Positions 1 to 7,515 of a stretch of DNA of 21,344 nucleotides are shown here, in pieces. The translations under genes and the position numbers were made by a program. This DNA is from an uncultured Novosphingobium sp. (lineage in GTDB: Bacteria; Pseudomonadota; Alphaproteobacteria; Sphingomonadales; Sphingomonadaceae): NCBI GenBank assembly GCA_937897535.1, contig CALCQB010000279.1, positions 1 through 21,344 of the forward strand, written 5' to 3'. How positions within the stretch are numbered: position 1 is the first letter of the stretch; each line of letters begins with the position of its first letter. The notes under the pieces were generated by a model. It made no database searches. It saw only the letters and a list, made by a program, of their open reading frames with translations, and had not been told where the DNA came from.

Positions 1-1
1 C

Positions 2-673
2 GCCGTCTTTGCTGCGTTCGAGGCCGATCCGGGCCAGCGCTGCGCGGTGCTGACCGGTTCGGGCGAAAAGGCCTTTGCCGCCGGGGCCGACATCAAGGAA
101 ATGGCCGACAAACCTGCCGCCGATTTCTATGCGGATGACTTCTTCAGCCGCTGGACCAGCCATCTGGTCAAGACCACCCGCAAGCCGTGGATCGCGGCGG
201 TCAACGGTTTCGCGCTGGGTGGCGGGTGCGAACTGGCGATGATGGCGGACTTCATCATCGCGAGCGAGAATGCCCGGTTCGGCCAGCCCGAAATCAAGCT
301 CGGCGTCGCCCCCGGCATGGGCGGCAGCCAGCGACTGACCCGCGCGGTCGGCAAGGCCAAGGCAATGGAGATGTGCCTGACCGGGCGGATGATGGACGCC
401 GCCGAAGCCGAGCGCTCAGGCCTCGTCGCCCGCGTCGTCCCGCTCGCCAGCCTGATCGAGGAAGCGGTCAAGACCGCCACCGAGATCGCCGCGATGCCGC
501 CGCTCGCCGCGATCGCCAACAAGGAAATGGTCAACACCGCGTTCGAAACCGGGCTCGATCAGGGGATCCTGCTCGAACGCCGGATCTTCCAGGTCCTGAC
601 CGCGACCGAGGACAAGGCCGAAGGCATGGCGGCGTTTATCGAGAAGCGGCCCGGGGTGTGGAAGGGGCGCTAA
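2..673 (+). CDS. Enoyl-CoA hydratase/isomerase (crotonase family), 5' partial
   Basis: This crotonase-fold protein hydrates a 2-enoyl-CoA, in fatty acid or branched-chain amino acid breakdown in the cytoplasm. The reading frame is open from base 2, so the N-terminus lies outside the window; 223 residues are visible. Seen in sequence: the oxyanion-hole block [11 protein letters not shown], then [14 protein letters not shown] and [10 protein letters not shown], which carry the two glutamates used by true hydratases (GCE and QPE, equivalent to Glu144 and Glu164 of the rat enzyme). The C-terminal ending [10 protein letters not shown] is typical of the family. Both glutamates argue for a hydratase rather than an isomerase. 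It lies two genes upstream of 3-hydroxyisobutyrate dehydrogenase, so a role in valine degradation is likely, but the acyl-CoA substrate cannot be read from sequence. Confidence 0.93.
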   Translation, partial: AVFAAFEADPGQRCAVLTGSGEKAFAAGADIKEMADKPAADFYADDFFSRWTSHLVKTTRKPWIAAVNGFALGGGCELAMMADFIIASENARFGQPEIKLGVAPGMGGSQRLTRAVGKAKAMEMCLTGRMMDAAEAERSGLVARVVPLASLIEEAVKTATEIAAMPPLAAIANKEMVNTAFETGLDQGILLERRIFQVLTATEDKAEGMAAFIEKRPGVWKGR

Positions 674-674
674 C

Positions 675-932
675 TTGCATTCGACGAGGCTCATCGGGGC
701 GCTGGTGAGGCGAATTCGCTTGTCGACGAAAGTAGCGCTAGCGCTCGTCGCCATGCACTTTTCGATCCTTGGAAGTGTCGTAACAAATTCAGTTTTTTAC
801 GATTCCGGCGGATTCTTGGGGTTGCTGTGGTGGCTAGGCGCGCTTTGGGTGCTGCCAATCATTGCGCTAGTCGTCGTGGCGACTGTTGCGTTGAACGATT
901 GGATGAACCGTGGGAACAATCGAGAGGATTGA
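675..932 (+). CDS. Small hypothetical membrane protein (85 aa, TTG start)
   Basis: I do not recognise this protein. It has a basic N-terminus (R and K residues at about 5-19) followed by two hydrophobic stretches, roughly residues 20-37 and 47-73, the second rich in Trp, Leu and Val. It ends in a polar tail, so it looks like a small inner-membrane protein with two helices. The TTG start is 1 base after the hydratase stop, with a GGAAGGGG purine stretch about 7 bases upstream. An internal ATG at 753 would give a shorter protein of 59 residues with one main helix. The stop at 930-932 is one base before the ATG of the next gene, so translation may be coupled. The DNA is clearly more AT-rich than its neighbours (about 48% GC at 781-840 by hand count), which hints at a different origin. 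Confidence 0.55.
   Translation: MHSTRLIGALVRRIRLSTKVALALVAMHFSILGSVVTNSVFYDSGGFLGLLWWLGALWVLPIIALVVVATVALNDWMNRGNNRED
922..927 (+). promoter_or_regulatory. Ribosome binding site fixing the mmsB start at 934
   Basis: GAGAGG sits 6 bases before the ATG at 934. The in-frame GTG at 910 has no such site, overlaps the preceding gene, and would add eight residues ahead of the conserved MRIAFIGLGNMG start of the family. The ATG at 934 is therefore chosen. Confidence 0.7.
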
Positions 933-933
933 C

Positions 934-1803
934 ATGAGAATCGCCTTTATCGGCCTCGGCAACATGGGCGGCGGGATGGCTGCCAATCTGGTCAAGGCCG
1001 GGCATGAGGTTCACGCTTTCGACCTTTCCGCAGAGGCGCTGGCCCGCGCCAAGGAAAGCGGCTGCGCGACCTACACCTCAGTGCGCGAGGCCGTTCAAGG
1101 GGCTGAAGCGGTGGTATCGATGCTGCCCAACGGCGCGATCGTGGACAGCGTCTATGCCGCCGATGTGATCGGGCAGGCGCCCACGGCTGCGCTGCTGCTC
1201 GATTGTTCGACCATCGATGTCGCGACAGCCCGCAAAGTCGCCGACGCTGCCAGCGCGGCGGGTTACGCGATGGTCGATGCGCCGGTTTCGGGCGGGATCG
1301 CGGCGGCCAATGCCGGGACGCTAACCTTCATGGTCGGCGGCAGTGATGCAGCCTTTGCCAAGGCCGAGCCGATCCTCTCCGCCATGGGCAAGGCGGTGAT
1401 CCATGCCGGCGCATCGGGCGCTGGCCAGGCCGCCAAGATCTGCAACAACATGATCCTCGGCGCGACCATGGTCGCGACCTGCGAGGCGTTTGCGCTCGCC
1501 GAGAAGTTGGGCCTCGACCTCCAGACCTTCTATGACATCTCGAGCAAGGCCTCGGGCCAGTCGTGGTCGATGACTTCGTACTGCCCGGTGCCCGGCGTCG
1601 GTCCGGCCAGCCCGGCCGACAACGGCTATCAAGGCGGATTCGCCGCGGCGCTGATGCTCAAGGACCTCAAGCTGGCGATGGAAGCAGCGGCCAGTGCCGG
1701 GGCCAAGGTCCCGATGGGCCAGCGCGCCGAGGAACTCTACGCAGCCTTCGCCGCCGAAGGCCATGGCGGCATGGACTTTTCCGGCATCATCAAGACGCTT
1801 TGA
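934..1803 (+). CDS. mmsB: 3-hydroxyisobutyrate dehydrogenase
   Basis: This NAD-dependent enzyme oxidises 3-hydroxyisobutyrate to methylmalonate semialdehyde in valine catabolism. The 289-residue length is normal for the beta-hydroxyacid dehydrogenase family. Seen in sequence: the Rossmann nucleotide site GLGNMGGGMAANL near residues 7-19, the substrate-binding block DAPVSGG at 115-121, and the catalytic lysine K168 in the KICNN block. The all-alpha C-terminal half includes MLKDLKLAMEAA. It starts one base after the small membrane protein, and an enoyl-CoA hydratase lies just upstream, so the three probably share a transcript. Related paralogues (tartronate semialdehyde or glyoxylate reductases) share the fold. 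The hydratase neighbour and the ending HGGMDFSGIIKTL favour the 3-hydroxyisobutyrate assignment. Confidence 0.92.
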   Translation: MRIAFIGLGNMGGGMAANLVKAGHEVHAFDLSAEALARAKESGCATYTSVREAVQGAEAVVSMLPNGAIVDSVYAADVIGQAPTAALLLDCSTIDVATARKVADAASAAGYAMVDAPVSGGIAAANAGTLTFMVGGSDAAFAKAEPILSAMGKAVIHAGASGAGQAAKICNNMILGATMVATCEAFALAEKLGLDLQTFYDISSKASGQSWSMTSYCPVPGVGPASPADNGYQGGFAAALMLKDLKLAMEAAASAGAKVPMGQRAEELYAAFAAEGHGGMDFSGIIKTL

Positions 1804-1846
1804 CTGGCACCAGCGAAGTCCGGCACCACTCGCTTGCAACGATCAC

Positions 1847-1861
1847 TGCAATCGATTGTTG
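1847..1861. promoter_or_regulatory. Candidate LacI-family operator O1 upstream of the sugar operon
   Basis: The 10-base perfect palindrome CAATCGATTG lies at 1849-1858 with the central CG step typical of LacI/GalR operators. The wider 15 bases TGCAATCGATTGTTG are identical, in the same orientation relative to the gene, to a site upstream of the TonB receptor (15558-15572, read on minus). It is 66 bases before the MFS start. A TTGCAA hexamer at 1834-1839 could be a -35 element, which would place the operator in the promoter spacer, but no good -10 is visible. The assignment to the LacI protein at 15721 is inference from proximity. Confidence 0.7.
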
Positions 1862-1895
1862 TTCTTTGCCTTCAGATGTGACAAATAGCCCGCTC

Positions 1896-1909
1896 GAGCG
1901 CTATCAAGC
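1896..1909. promoter_or_regulatory. 14-base element shared with the FHS permease upstream region
   Basis: GAGCGCTATCAAGC at this place recurs exactly at 18680-18693, upstream of the other MFS gene. The core AGCGCT is palindromic and has the central CG of LacI-type operators. Here it lies only 17 bases before the start codon, just before the ribosome binding site GGGGAG (1915-1920). A protein bound here could block translation initiation or early elongation; alternatively it is part of the 5' untranslated leader. Confidence 0.4.
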
Positions 1910-1926
1910 GCCGAGGGGAGAATGCC

Positions 1927-3252
1927 ATGGGTCACGCCAAACCGCACCTTTCGCTGCCGAGAATCCTGCAGATGAACCTCGGATTCCTGGGCTTGCAGTT
2001 CAGTTTCGGGCTGCAGCAAGCGAACCCGATCTTCGCCTATCTGGGCGCGGACGAGGCGGACTTCCCCTGGCTGGGCATCGCCGGCCCGCTGACCGGTCTG
2101 GTGATCCAGCCGATCATCGGGGTGATGAGCGACCGCACCCTTTCCCGGTTCGGGCGGCGCACGCCTTACTTCCTGGTCGGTGCCCTGATGTGCAGCGCGG
2201 GCCTGTTCCTGATGCCGTTCTCGCAAAGCCTGCTGATGGCGTTCTCGATCCTGTTCCTGCTCGATGTCGGCAACAACGTCACGATGGAGCCCTACCGTGC
2301 TTACGTGAATGACCGGCTGCGCGAGGAGCAACGCGGTTTCGGCTTTCTCTCGCAAAGCGGATTCACCGGTCTGGCGCAATGCATGGCCTATGCCAGCCCG
2401 TTCCTGCTGGTCAGCCTGTTCGGGGTGTCCAAGGTGGCTGAGCCGGGAGTGATCCCCGACTACACCCGGCTGGCGTTCTTCATCGGCGCGGTGCTTTCGA
2501 TAACCACCATCCTGTGGTCGATCCTGCGGGTGCCGGAACTGCCGCTGTCGGACGATGAAAAGGCCCGGATTGCCGCACTCCCCAGAGGGGTAAGCTCGAC
2601 CTTCACCGAGATCTTCGATGCCATGCGCGAAATGCCCGGCGCGATGCGGACCATGGCCTGGATGAGCCTGTTCCAGTGGTACGCGATGTGCTGTTACTGG
2701 GCTTACCGGGTTCCGTCGATCTCGATGGCGCTGTTCGGCACTTCCGACGGCAGCACCGCCCAGTTCCGCGAGGCCGATCTGCTGGCCGGGCCGATGGGTG
2801 CGTTCTACAACGCGATCGCTTTCGTCGCGGCCTTTTCGATGGCGCCGATTTCGCGCCGGTTCGGGGCGGCCCGGGTCCATGCCACCTGCCTGGTCATGAC
2901 TGGCTGCGCGATGATCGCGATGCCGATGCTGAACAGCCAGCCGCCGATGTGGGTGATGATGGGGATCATGGGGCTTGGCTGGGGCTCGATCATGGGCAAC
3001 CCCTACATCATCCTCGCCAATGCGATCCCGGCCGAGCGGACCGGGGTCTACATGGGGATCTTCAACATGATGATCTGCGCCCCGATGCTGGTCTTCGCCG
3101 CGACGATGACCTTCATCTACGAGCCGGTGCTGGGCGGTGACCCGCGCAACGCGCTGGCCTTTGGCGGGGTGTTGATGCTGTGTGCGGCGGTGGCGGTGAT
3201 GCGGATCAAGCAAGGCGGCGAGCCTGCCCCAAGGGTAGCAGCCATCGCCTGA
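1927..3252 (+). CDS. MFS sugar transporter, SLC45/GPH-like (sucrose/galactoside type)
   Basis: This is an inner-membrane, proton-coupled sugar importer of 441 residues with about twelve hydrophobic segments. Seen in sequence: the signature-like GPLTGLVIQPIIGVMSDR stretch, and the loop 2-3 motif with D69-R70 followed by R74-F75-G76-R77-R78, which matches plant and bacterial sucrose carriers and animal SLC45 proteins. The MEPYRAYVND block in the fourth helix region also fits. The start is set by GGGGAG at 1915-1920. It opens a six-gene operon; its stop overlaps the next start by one base (TGATG). With an alpha-galactosidase and two fructosidase-type enzymes downstream, none secreted, it should bring in intact sucrose, raffinose or melibiose. 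Which sugar is carried is inference; bacterial members of this group include maltose and sucrose carriers. Confidence 0.85.
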   Translation: MGHAKPHLSLPRILQMNLGFLGLQFSFGLQQANPIFAYLGADEADFPWLGIAGPLTGLVIQPIIGVMSDRTLSRFGRRTPYFLVGALMCSAGLFLMPFSQSLLMAFSILFLLDVGNNVTMEPYRAYVNDRLREEQRGFGFLSQSGFTGLAQCMAYASPFLLVSLFGVSKVAEPGVIPDYTRLAFFIGAVLSITTILWSILRVPELPLSDDEKARIAALPRGVSSTFTEIFDAMREMPGAMRTMAWMSLFQWYAMCCYWAYRVPSISMALFGTSDGSTAQFREADLLAGPMGAFYNAIAFVAAFSMAPISRRFGAARVHATCLVMTGCAMIAMPMLNSQPPMWVMMGIMGLGWGSIMGNPYIILANAIPAERTGVYMGIFNMMICAPMLVFAATMTFIYEPVLGGDPRNALAFGGVLMLCAAVAVMRIKQGGEPAPRVAAIA

Positions 3253-5345
3253 TGCCGGCCGCGCTCGCCTCGCTCCACAGCGACCAGGCCAGCCTGGTGC
3301 TGGAAAGCCGCGCCGATGGTCCGCCGCTGTGGCGGCACCTCGGCGCGCGGGTTGCGCCGGGGGCGTTGCCGCCGCTGGAATTGTCGCGAACCCCGGCATC
3401 GTTCTCGCTCGACCGGGATCTGCCGCTCAGCACCGCGCCGCCGTCTGGTCTCGGCTGGTTCGGACCGGCCGGCCTGGGGCTGCGGCAGGATGGCAAGGCG
3501 CTGATCCCGGTGTTCGGCGCAGCGGAAGTGATCCAGGATGGGGCCGTGATCCGCATCGTCCTGCGCGATGTCGAGGCCGGGGTCACGCTGCACCAGTCGA
3601 TAGAACTGCTGGCTGGCGGGGCGTTCCGGTTCAGCGCCGCACTCGCCAACACCAGCAACGCGCCGCTGCAAGTCGACTGGCTGGCCAGCGTATTGATCCC
3701 GCTCGCAGCCAGCAGTGCCTCACTGGTTTCGTGGCGCGGGCGGCACAACGCCGAACTGATTGAAGCGACCGAGCCGATGCCGCAGCAAGCCTGGCTGCGC
3801 GAAGGGCGGCGCGGAATTTCCGGCCATGGTGGAGCGCCGGGCGTGGTGGTGCTCGACACCGGGGCCGATCATCACGACGGGCTGGTCCATGCATTGCAGC
3901 TCGCCTGGTCGGGTGACAGCCGGATCGCGGTCGAGCGCGACGACGAGGGGTTCTGGGTGCTGAGCGCTGGCGCGCGGTTCGAGCCGGGTGAATCCCTGCT
4001 GGCGCCGGGCGAACGCCTGACCGCGCCTGATGCAATCCTTGCTGTCTCGACCACCGGGCGCAACGGCGCGATGGCGCAGCAGCACGCGGCGGTCCGATCG
4101 CTGCTTCGCTGGCCGGGCGAGGCAATGCGCCCGCGCCCGGTTCACCTCAATTCGTGGGAAGCCTGCTACTTCGATCACGACGAAGAGCGGATCGTTGCCC
4201 TGGCCGAAGCCGCGGCGGAAATCGGGGTCGAGCGGTTCATCCTCGATGACGGCTGGTTCCGGGGCCGCAACAACGATGACGCCGGGCTGGGGGACTGGAC
4301 TGCCGATCCGGTCAAGTACCCGCACGGATTGAAGCCGCTGGCCGAGCGGGTCTGCGCGCTGGGCATGGAATTCGGGTTGTGGGTCGAACCGGAAATGGTC
4401 AATCCCGACAGCGAACTCTATCGCGCGCACCCGGACTGGGCTCTGCACCTGCCCGGCCGCGACCAGCCGACCGCGCGCAACCAGCTGGTGCTCAACCTGG
4501 CGCTGCCGCAGGTCCGCGATTACCTGTTTGCCGCGCTCGACGCGGTGCTGCGCGAGGTTCCGGTTTCCTATCTCAAGTGGGACCACAACCGCGATCTGGC
4601 GCCCGCCGGAGGCTGTGCCCAGGTGCTGGGCAGCTACGATCTGCTTGGCCGCCTGCGCGCGGCACATCCCGCGGTCGAGATCGAAGGCTGCGCGGGCGGC
4701 GGCGGGCGTTCGGACGCCGGTATGGCGCCCTATGTCCACCGGTTCTGGACCAGCGACAACATCGACGCAGTCAGCCGGGTTCCGATCCAGCGCGGGTTCC
4801 TCGCGTTCCTCCCGCCCGAGCTGATGGGCGCGCACGTCGGGGCCAGCCCGGCCCATGCCACCGGACGCAGCCAATCGCTGGGATTCCGCGCGGCGGTGGC
4901 CACGCCGGGGCATTTCGGGGTCGAGCTTGACCCGCGCCAGCTGTCAGCAGGCGACCGGGCAGAGCTGGCGGAATGGATCGGCTTCTCCAAGCAATGGCGC
5001 CACCTGCTTCATGGCACGGCGACCTGGCTGGGCGAAGGCGCCGACGGGCTGGTCTGGCAGGCCGTCGGCACGGCGGACGAGTTTCTGCTGTTTGCGATCC
5101 GTAATGCCCCGGCGCTCGATCGCCGCCCGCAGCCGCTGCGCTTGCCGTTCCTGGCCGGGGCCGCGAACTGCACGCTCGAACTGCTGCGGATCGCTGGCGG
5201 CGAACGCGGGCACGCCGCGCATCGCCCCGCGCTGTTCGACGGTCCGGTCAGCCTGAGCGGATCGTGGCTGGCCCATGCCGGTTTGCCGCTCCCCCCGCTC
5301 AAGGCTGAGAGCGTCGCGATTTTCCACGGAAAGGTGGCAGCATGA
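3252..5345 (+). CDS. Alpha-galactosidase, GH36
   Basis: It hydrolyses terminal alpha-1,6-galactosyl residues from melibiose, raffinose or related sugars. The 697 residues are close to the usual GH36 length: an N-terminal beta-sandwich (about 1-290), the catalytic barrel (about 300-620) and a C-terminal domain. Seen in sequence: LNSWEACYFDHDE opening the barrel, FILDDGWFRGRNND, the nucleophile D444 in YLKWDHNRDL, and the acid/base D502 in WTSDNIDA. An ATG at 3252 overlaps the upstream stop by one base and gives the conserved N-terminus; the longer open frame from 3180 is only a run-in inside the MFS gene. There is no signal peptide, so the enzyme should be cytoplasmic. It overlaps galT by four bases (ATGA), which suggests the released galactose is processed at once by GalK and GalT. 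Confidence 0.93.
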   Translation: MPAALASLHSDQASLVLESRADGPPLWRHLGARVAPGALPPLELSRTPASFSLDRDLPLSTAPPSGLGWFGPAGLGLRQDGKALIPVFGAAEVIQDGAVIRIVLRDVEAGVTLHQSIELLAGGAFRFSAALANTSNAPLQVDWLASVLIPLAASSASLVSWRGRHNAELIEATEPMPQQAWLREGRRGISGHGGAPGVVVLDTGADHHDGLVHALQLAWSGDSRIAVERDDEGFWVLSAGARFEPGESLLAPGERLTAPDAILAVSTTGRNGAMAQQHAAVRSLLRWPGEAMRPRPVHLNSWEACYFDHDEERIVALAEAAAEIGVERFILDDGWFRGRNNDDAGLGDWTADPVKYPHGLKPLAERVCALGMEFGLWVEPEMVNPDSELYRAHPDWALHLPGRDQPTARNQLVLNLALPQVRDYLFAALDAVLREVPVSYLKWDHNRDLAPAGGCAQVLGSYDLLGRLRAAHPAVEIEGCAGGGGRSDAGMAPYVHRFWTSDNIDAVSRVPIQRGFLAFLPPELMGAHVGASPAHATGRSQSLGFRAAVATPGHFGVELDPRQLSAGDRAELAEWIGFSKQWRHLLHGTATWLGEGADGLVWQAVGTADEFLLFAIRNAPALDRRPQPLRLPFLAGAANCTLELLRIAGGERGHAAHRPALFDGPVSLSGSWLAHAGLPLPPLKAESVAIFHGKVAA

Positions 5346-6373
5346 GCTTGCCCGGTTCAACTTTGGCCGATCTGCCCCACCGCCGCCGCAACCTGCTGAC
5401 CGGCGAGTGGCTGCTGGTCTCCCCGCACCGGGCCAAGCGCCCGTGGCAGGGTGAGGCCGCGCCGCCGCCAGCCCCGCCCGCCCCGGCCCACGATCCGGCG
5501 TGCCATCTCTGCCCGGGCAACCTGCGGGCGACCGGCGAGGCCAACCCGGACTATGCCGGAACCTTTGTCTTCACCAACGACTTTGCAGCGCTGCTGGGCG
5601 ATGGCGGCGAAGCCGAACCCCATGATCTGTTCCAGACCGAGCCCGCGACCGGAGAGGCGCGGGTGATCTGCTTCGCCCCCGATCATGGCGCGACCCTGGC
5701 CCGCTTGCCGATCCCCGCGATCGAGCGGGTGATCGATACCTGGTGCGATCTCTCCGCCGAACTCGGCGCGCGCTGGAACCATGTCCAGCTGTTCGAGAAC
5801 AAGGGCGCGATGATGGGCGCGTCGAGCCCGCATCCGCACGGCCAGGTCTGGGCCAGCGACTTCGTGCCGGAGCTGCCTGCGCGCGAAGACGCCCGCCAGC
5901 GCGAATGGCTGGCTGATAAGGGAACCGTCCTGCTCGATGCGGTTGCCGCAGCCGAGCTCGCCGCAGCCGAACGGATCGTCGAAGCCAACGATCACTGGCT
6001 GGCCGTGGTCCCGCACTGGGCAGCCTGGCCGTTCGAGACGCTGCTGATCGCCCGCGGCCCTGCCGCGCGGCTCGAGGAACTGTCCGAAGATGCCCGCAGT
6101 GCGCTCGCCGCAATCCTTTCGCGGCTGCTGCGCCGCTACGACGGGCTGTTCGGCTGCGACTTCCCCTATTCGATGGGCTGGCATGGCGCGCCGCACGGGC
6201 TGGGCCAGGATACCGCCCACTGGCGGCTCCATGCCCATTTCTTCCCGCCGCTGCTGCGCTCGGCCTCGGTCCGCAAGCACATGGTCGGGTTCGAGCTGCT
6301 GGCCGAAACCCAGCGCGACCTGACCCCCGAGAGCGCGGCCGAACGCCTGCGCGCGGTGGAGATCGACGGATGA
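5342..6373 (+). CDS. galT: Galactose-1-phosphate uridylyltransferase
   Basis: This Leloir-pathway enzyme swaps UMP between UDP-glucose and galactose-1-phosphate. The protein has 343 residues. The active-site block H164-P-H166-G-Q168 falls at the same numbering as in the E. coli enzyme, H166 being the residue that carries the UMP. The zinc-binding residues are also present: C54 and C57 (CHLC), H115 (PDHG) and H164. The C-terminal block HWRLHAHFFPPLLRS is typical of GalT. Start and stop both use ATGA overlaps with the alpha-galactosidase and galK, so translation is probably coupled. No galE is visible in the window, so UDP-glucose 4-epimerase must be supplied from elsewhere. Confidence 0.96.
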   Translation: MSLPGSTLADLPHRRRNLLTGEWLLVSPHRAKRPWQGEAAPPPAPPAPAHDPACHLCPGNLRATGEANPDYAGTFVFTNDFAALLGDGGEAEPHDLFQTEPATGEARVICFAPDHGATLARLPIPAIERVIDTWCDLSAELGARWNHVQLFENKGAMMGASSPHPHGQVWASDFVPELPAREDARQREWLADKGTVLLDAVAAAELAAAERIVEANDHWLAVVPHWAAWPFETLLIARGPAARLEELSEDARSALAAILSRLLRRYDGLFGCDFPYSMGWHGAPHGLGQDTAHWRLHAHFFPPLLRSASVRKHMVGFELLAETQRDLTPESAAERLRAVEIDG

Positions 6374-7515
6374 GCCTGATCGCGCGGACCCGCGCCGGCT
6401 TCGTCGAAACCTTTGGCCACGAGCCGGAGGGCGTCGCCTTTGCACCCGGACGGGTCAACCTGATCGGCGAACACGTCGACTACAACGACGGGCTGGTCTT
6501 GCCGATGCCGATCTCGACCGGGACGGCGGTCGCCTGGGGCCATACACCGGGCCGCGAGATCGACGCCGTCGCAATTGATTTTGATGCGGAGCGCGACCGT
6601 TTCGAGACCGGCAAAGCCGCGCCGCATCAGCCGGCCGACTGGCGCTCGTACCTGCGCGGCATGACTGCAGGGCTGGCGCGGCGCGGTGTCCCGGCCGCCG
6701 GCCTGCAACTCGCGATCGCCGGATCGAACCCGCGCGGCGCCGGGCTGTCCTCGTCAGCGTCGCTGTGCGTCGCGCTGGGCCGCGCGTTAACCGCCGCGGC
6801 AGGCAAGCAACTGTCGCCGCGCGAACTCGCGCTGGCGGCGCAATCGGCCGAGCACGACTGGGCCGGGGTCAACTGCGGGATCATGGACCAGATGGCGATT
6901 GCCGCAGGGGAGCCGGGCCACGCGCTGCTGCTGGATTGCCGCGATCTAACGACTCGGCAAGTCCCGTTCCCGGCGGAATGGGCTGTGGTGATCGTCCAGT
7001 CCGGGGTGACCCGTGGGCTGGTCGAGGGACACTACAACGCACGGCGGCACGATTGCGAGCGCGCAGCCGCCGCCTTGGCCGTCCCGAGCCTGCGCGAAGC
7101 CAGCCTCGACCTGATTGCCGCCGCCGATCTCGATCCGGTCATCCGCGCCCGCGCCAGCCACGTGGTCAGCGAGATTGCCCGGACCGAAGCCGCCGTGGCG
7201 GCAATCGCGGCGCAGGACATCGCCGCGCTCGGCGATCTGCTGCGCGCCAGCCATGCTTCGCTGCGCGACCAGTTTGAAGTCAGCGTGCCCGCTGTCGACC
7301 AACTGGTCGATCTGGCCAATGCCGCGATCGGCCCGAACGGCGGGGCGCGGATGACCGGCGGCGGGTTTGGCGGCGCGGTGGTCGCGGTGCTCGAACGCCA
7401 GGCCGTGGCCGATTTCGCCGCGGTGCTGGAACGTCAATTCGCGGTGCCCGATGGGCAAGCGCTCAACCTCATGATCGAAGGGACCGGCGGCAACTCTGCC
7501 GGACAAATGCCATGA
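6370..7515 (+). CDS. galK: Galactokinase
   Basis: It phosphorylates alpha-D-galactose with ATP to galactose-1-phosphate, the substrate for the overlapping galT. The 381 residues match the GHMP-kinase galactokinases. Seen in sequence: the galactose-binding signature G27-R-V-N-L-I-G-E-H-V-D-Y-N-D-G near residues 27-41 with R28 and D37, the ATP-loop NPRGAGLSSSAS at 120-131, the catalytic base D173 in GIMDQ, and the third motif GGARMTGGGFGG at 324-335. It sits between galT and the GH68 gene with ATGA overlaps on both sides. All residues needed for activity appear intact. Confidence 0.96.
   Translation: MSLIARTRAGFVETFGHEPEGVAFAPGRVNLIGEHVDYNDGLVLPMPISTGTAVAWGHTPGREIDAVAIDFDAERDRFETGKAAPHQPADWRSYLRGMTAGLARRGVPAAGLQLAIAGSNPRGAGLSSSASLCVALGRALTAAAGKQLSPRELALAAQSAEHDWAGVNCGIMDQMAIAAGEPGHALLLDCRDLTTRQVPFPAEWAVVIVQSGVTRGLVEGHYNARRHDCERAAAALAVPSLREASLDLIAAADLDPVIRARASHVVSEIARTEAAVAAIAAQDIAALGDLLRASHASLRDQFEVSVPAVDQLVDLANAAIGPNGGARMTGGGFGGAVVAVLERQAVADFAAVLERQFAVPDGQALNLMIEGTGGNSAGQMP

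Noticed and set aside
3180..3251. An earlier start for the alpha-galactosidase
   Set aside because: The added 24 residues lie inside the MFS gene, are low-complexity and have no family match; the ATG at 3252 fits the tight overlaps of the operon.
1843..3399. A 518-codon open frame on the minus strand across the MFS gene
   Set aside because: It is antisense to a clear transporter gene and its translation is Arg/His/Gln-rich low-complexity typical of GC-rich shadow frames.
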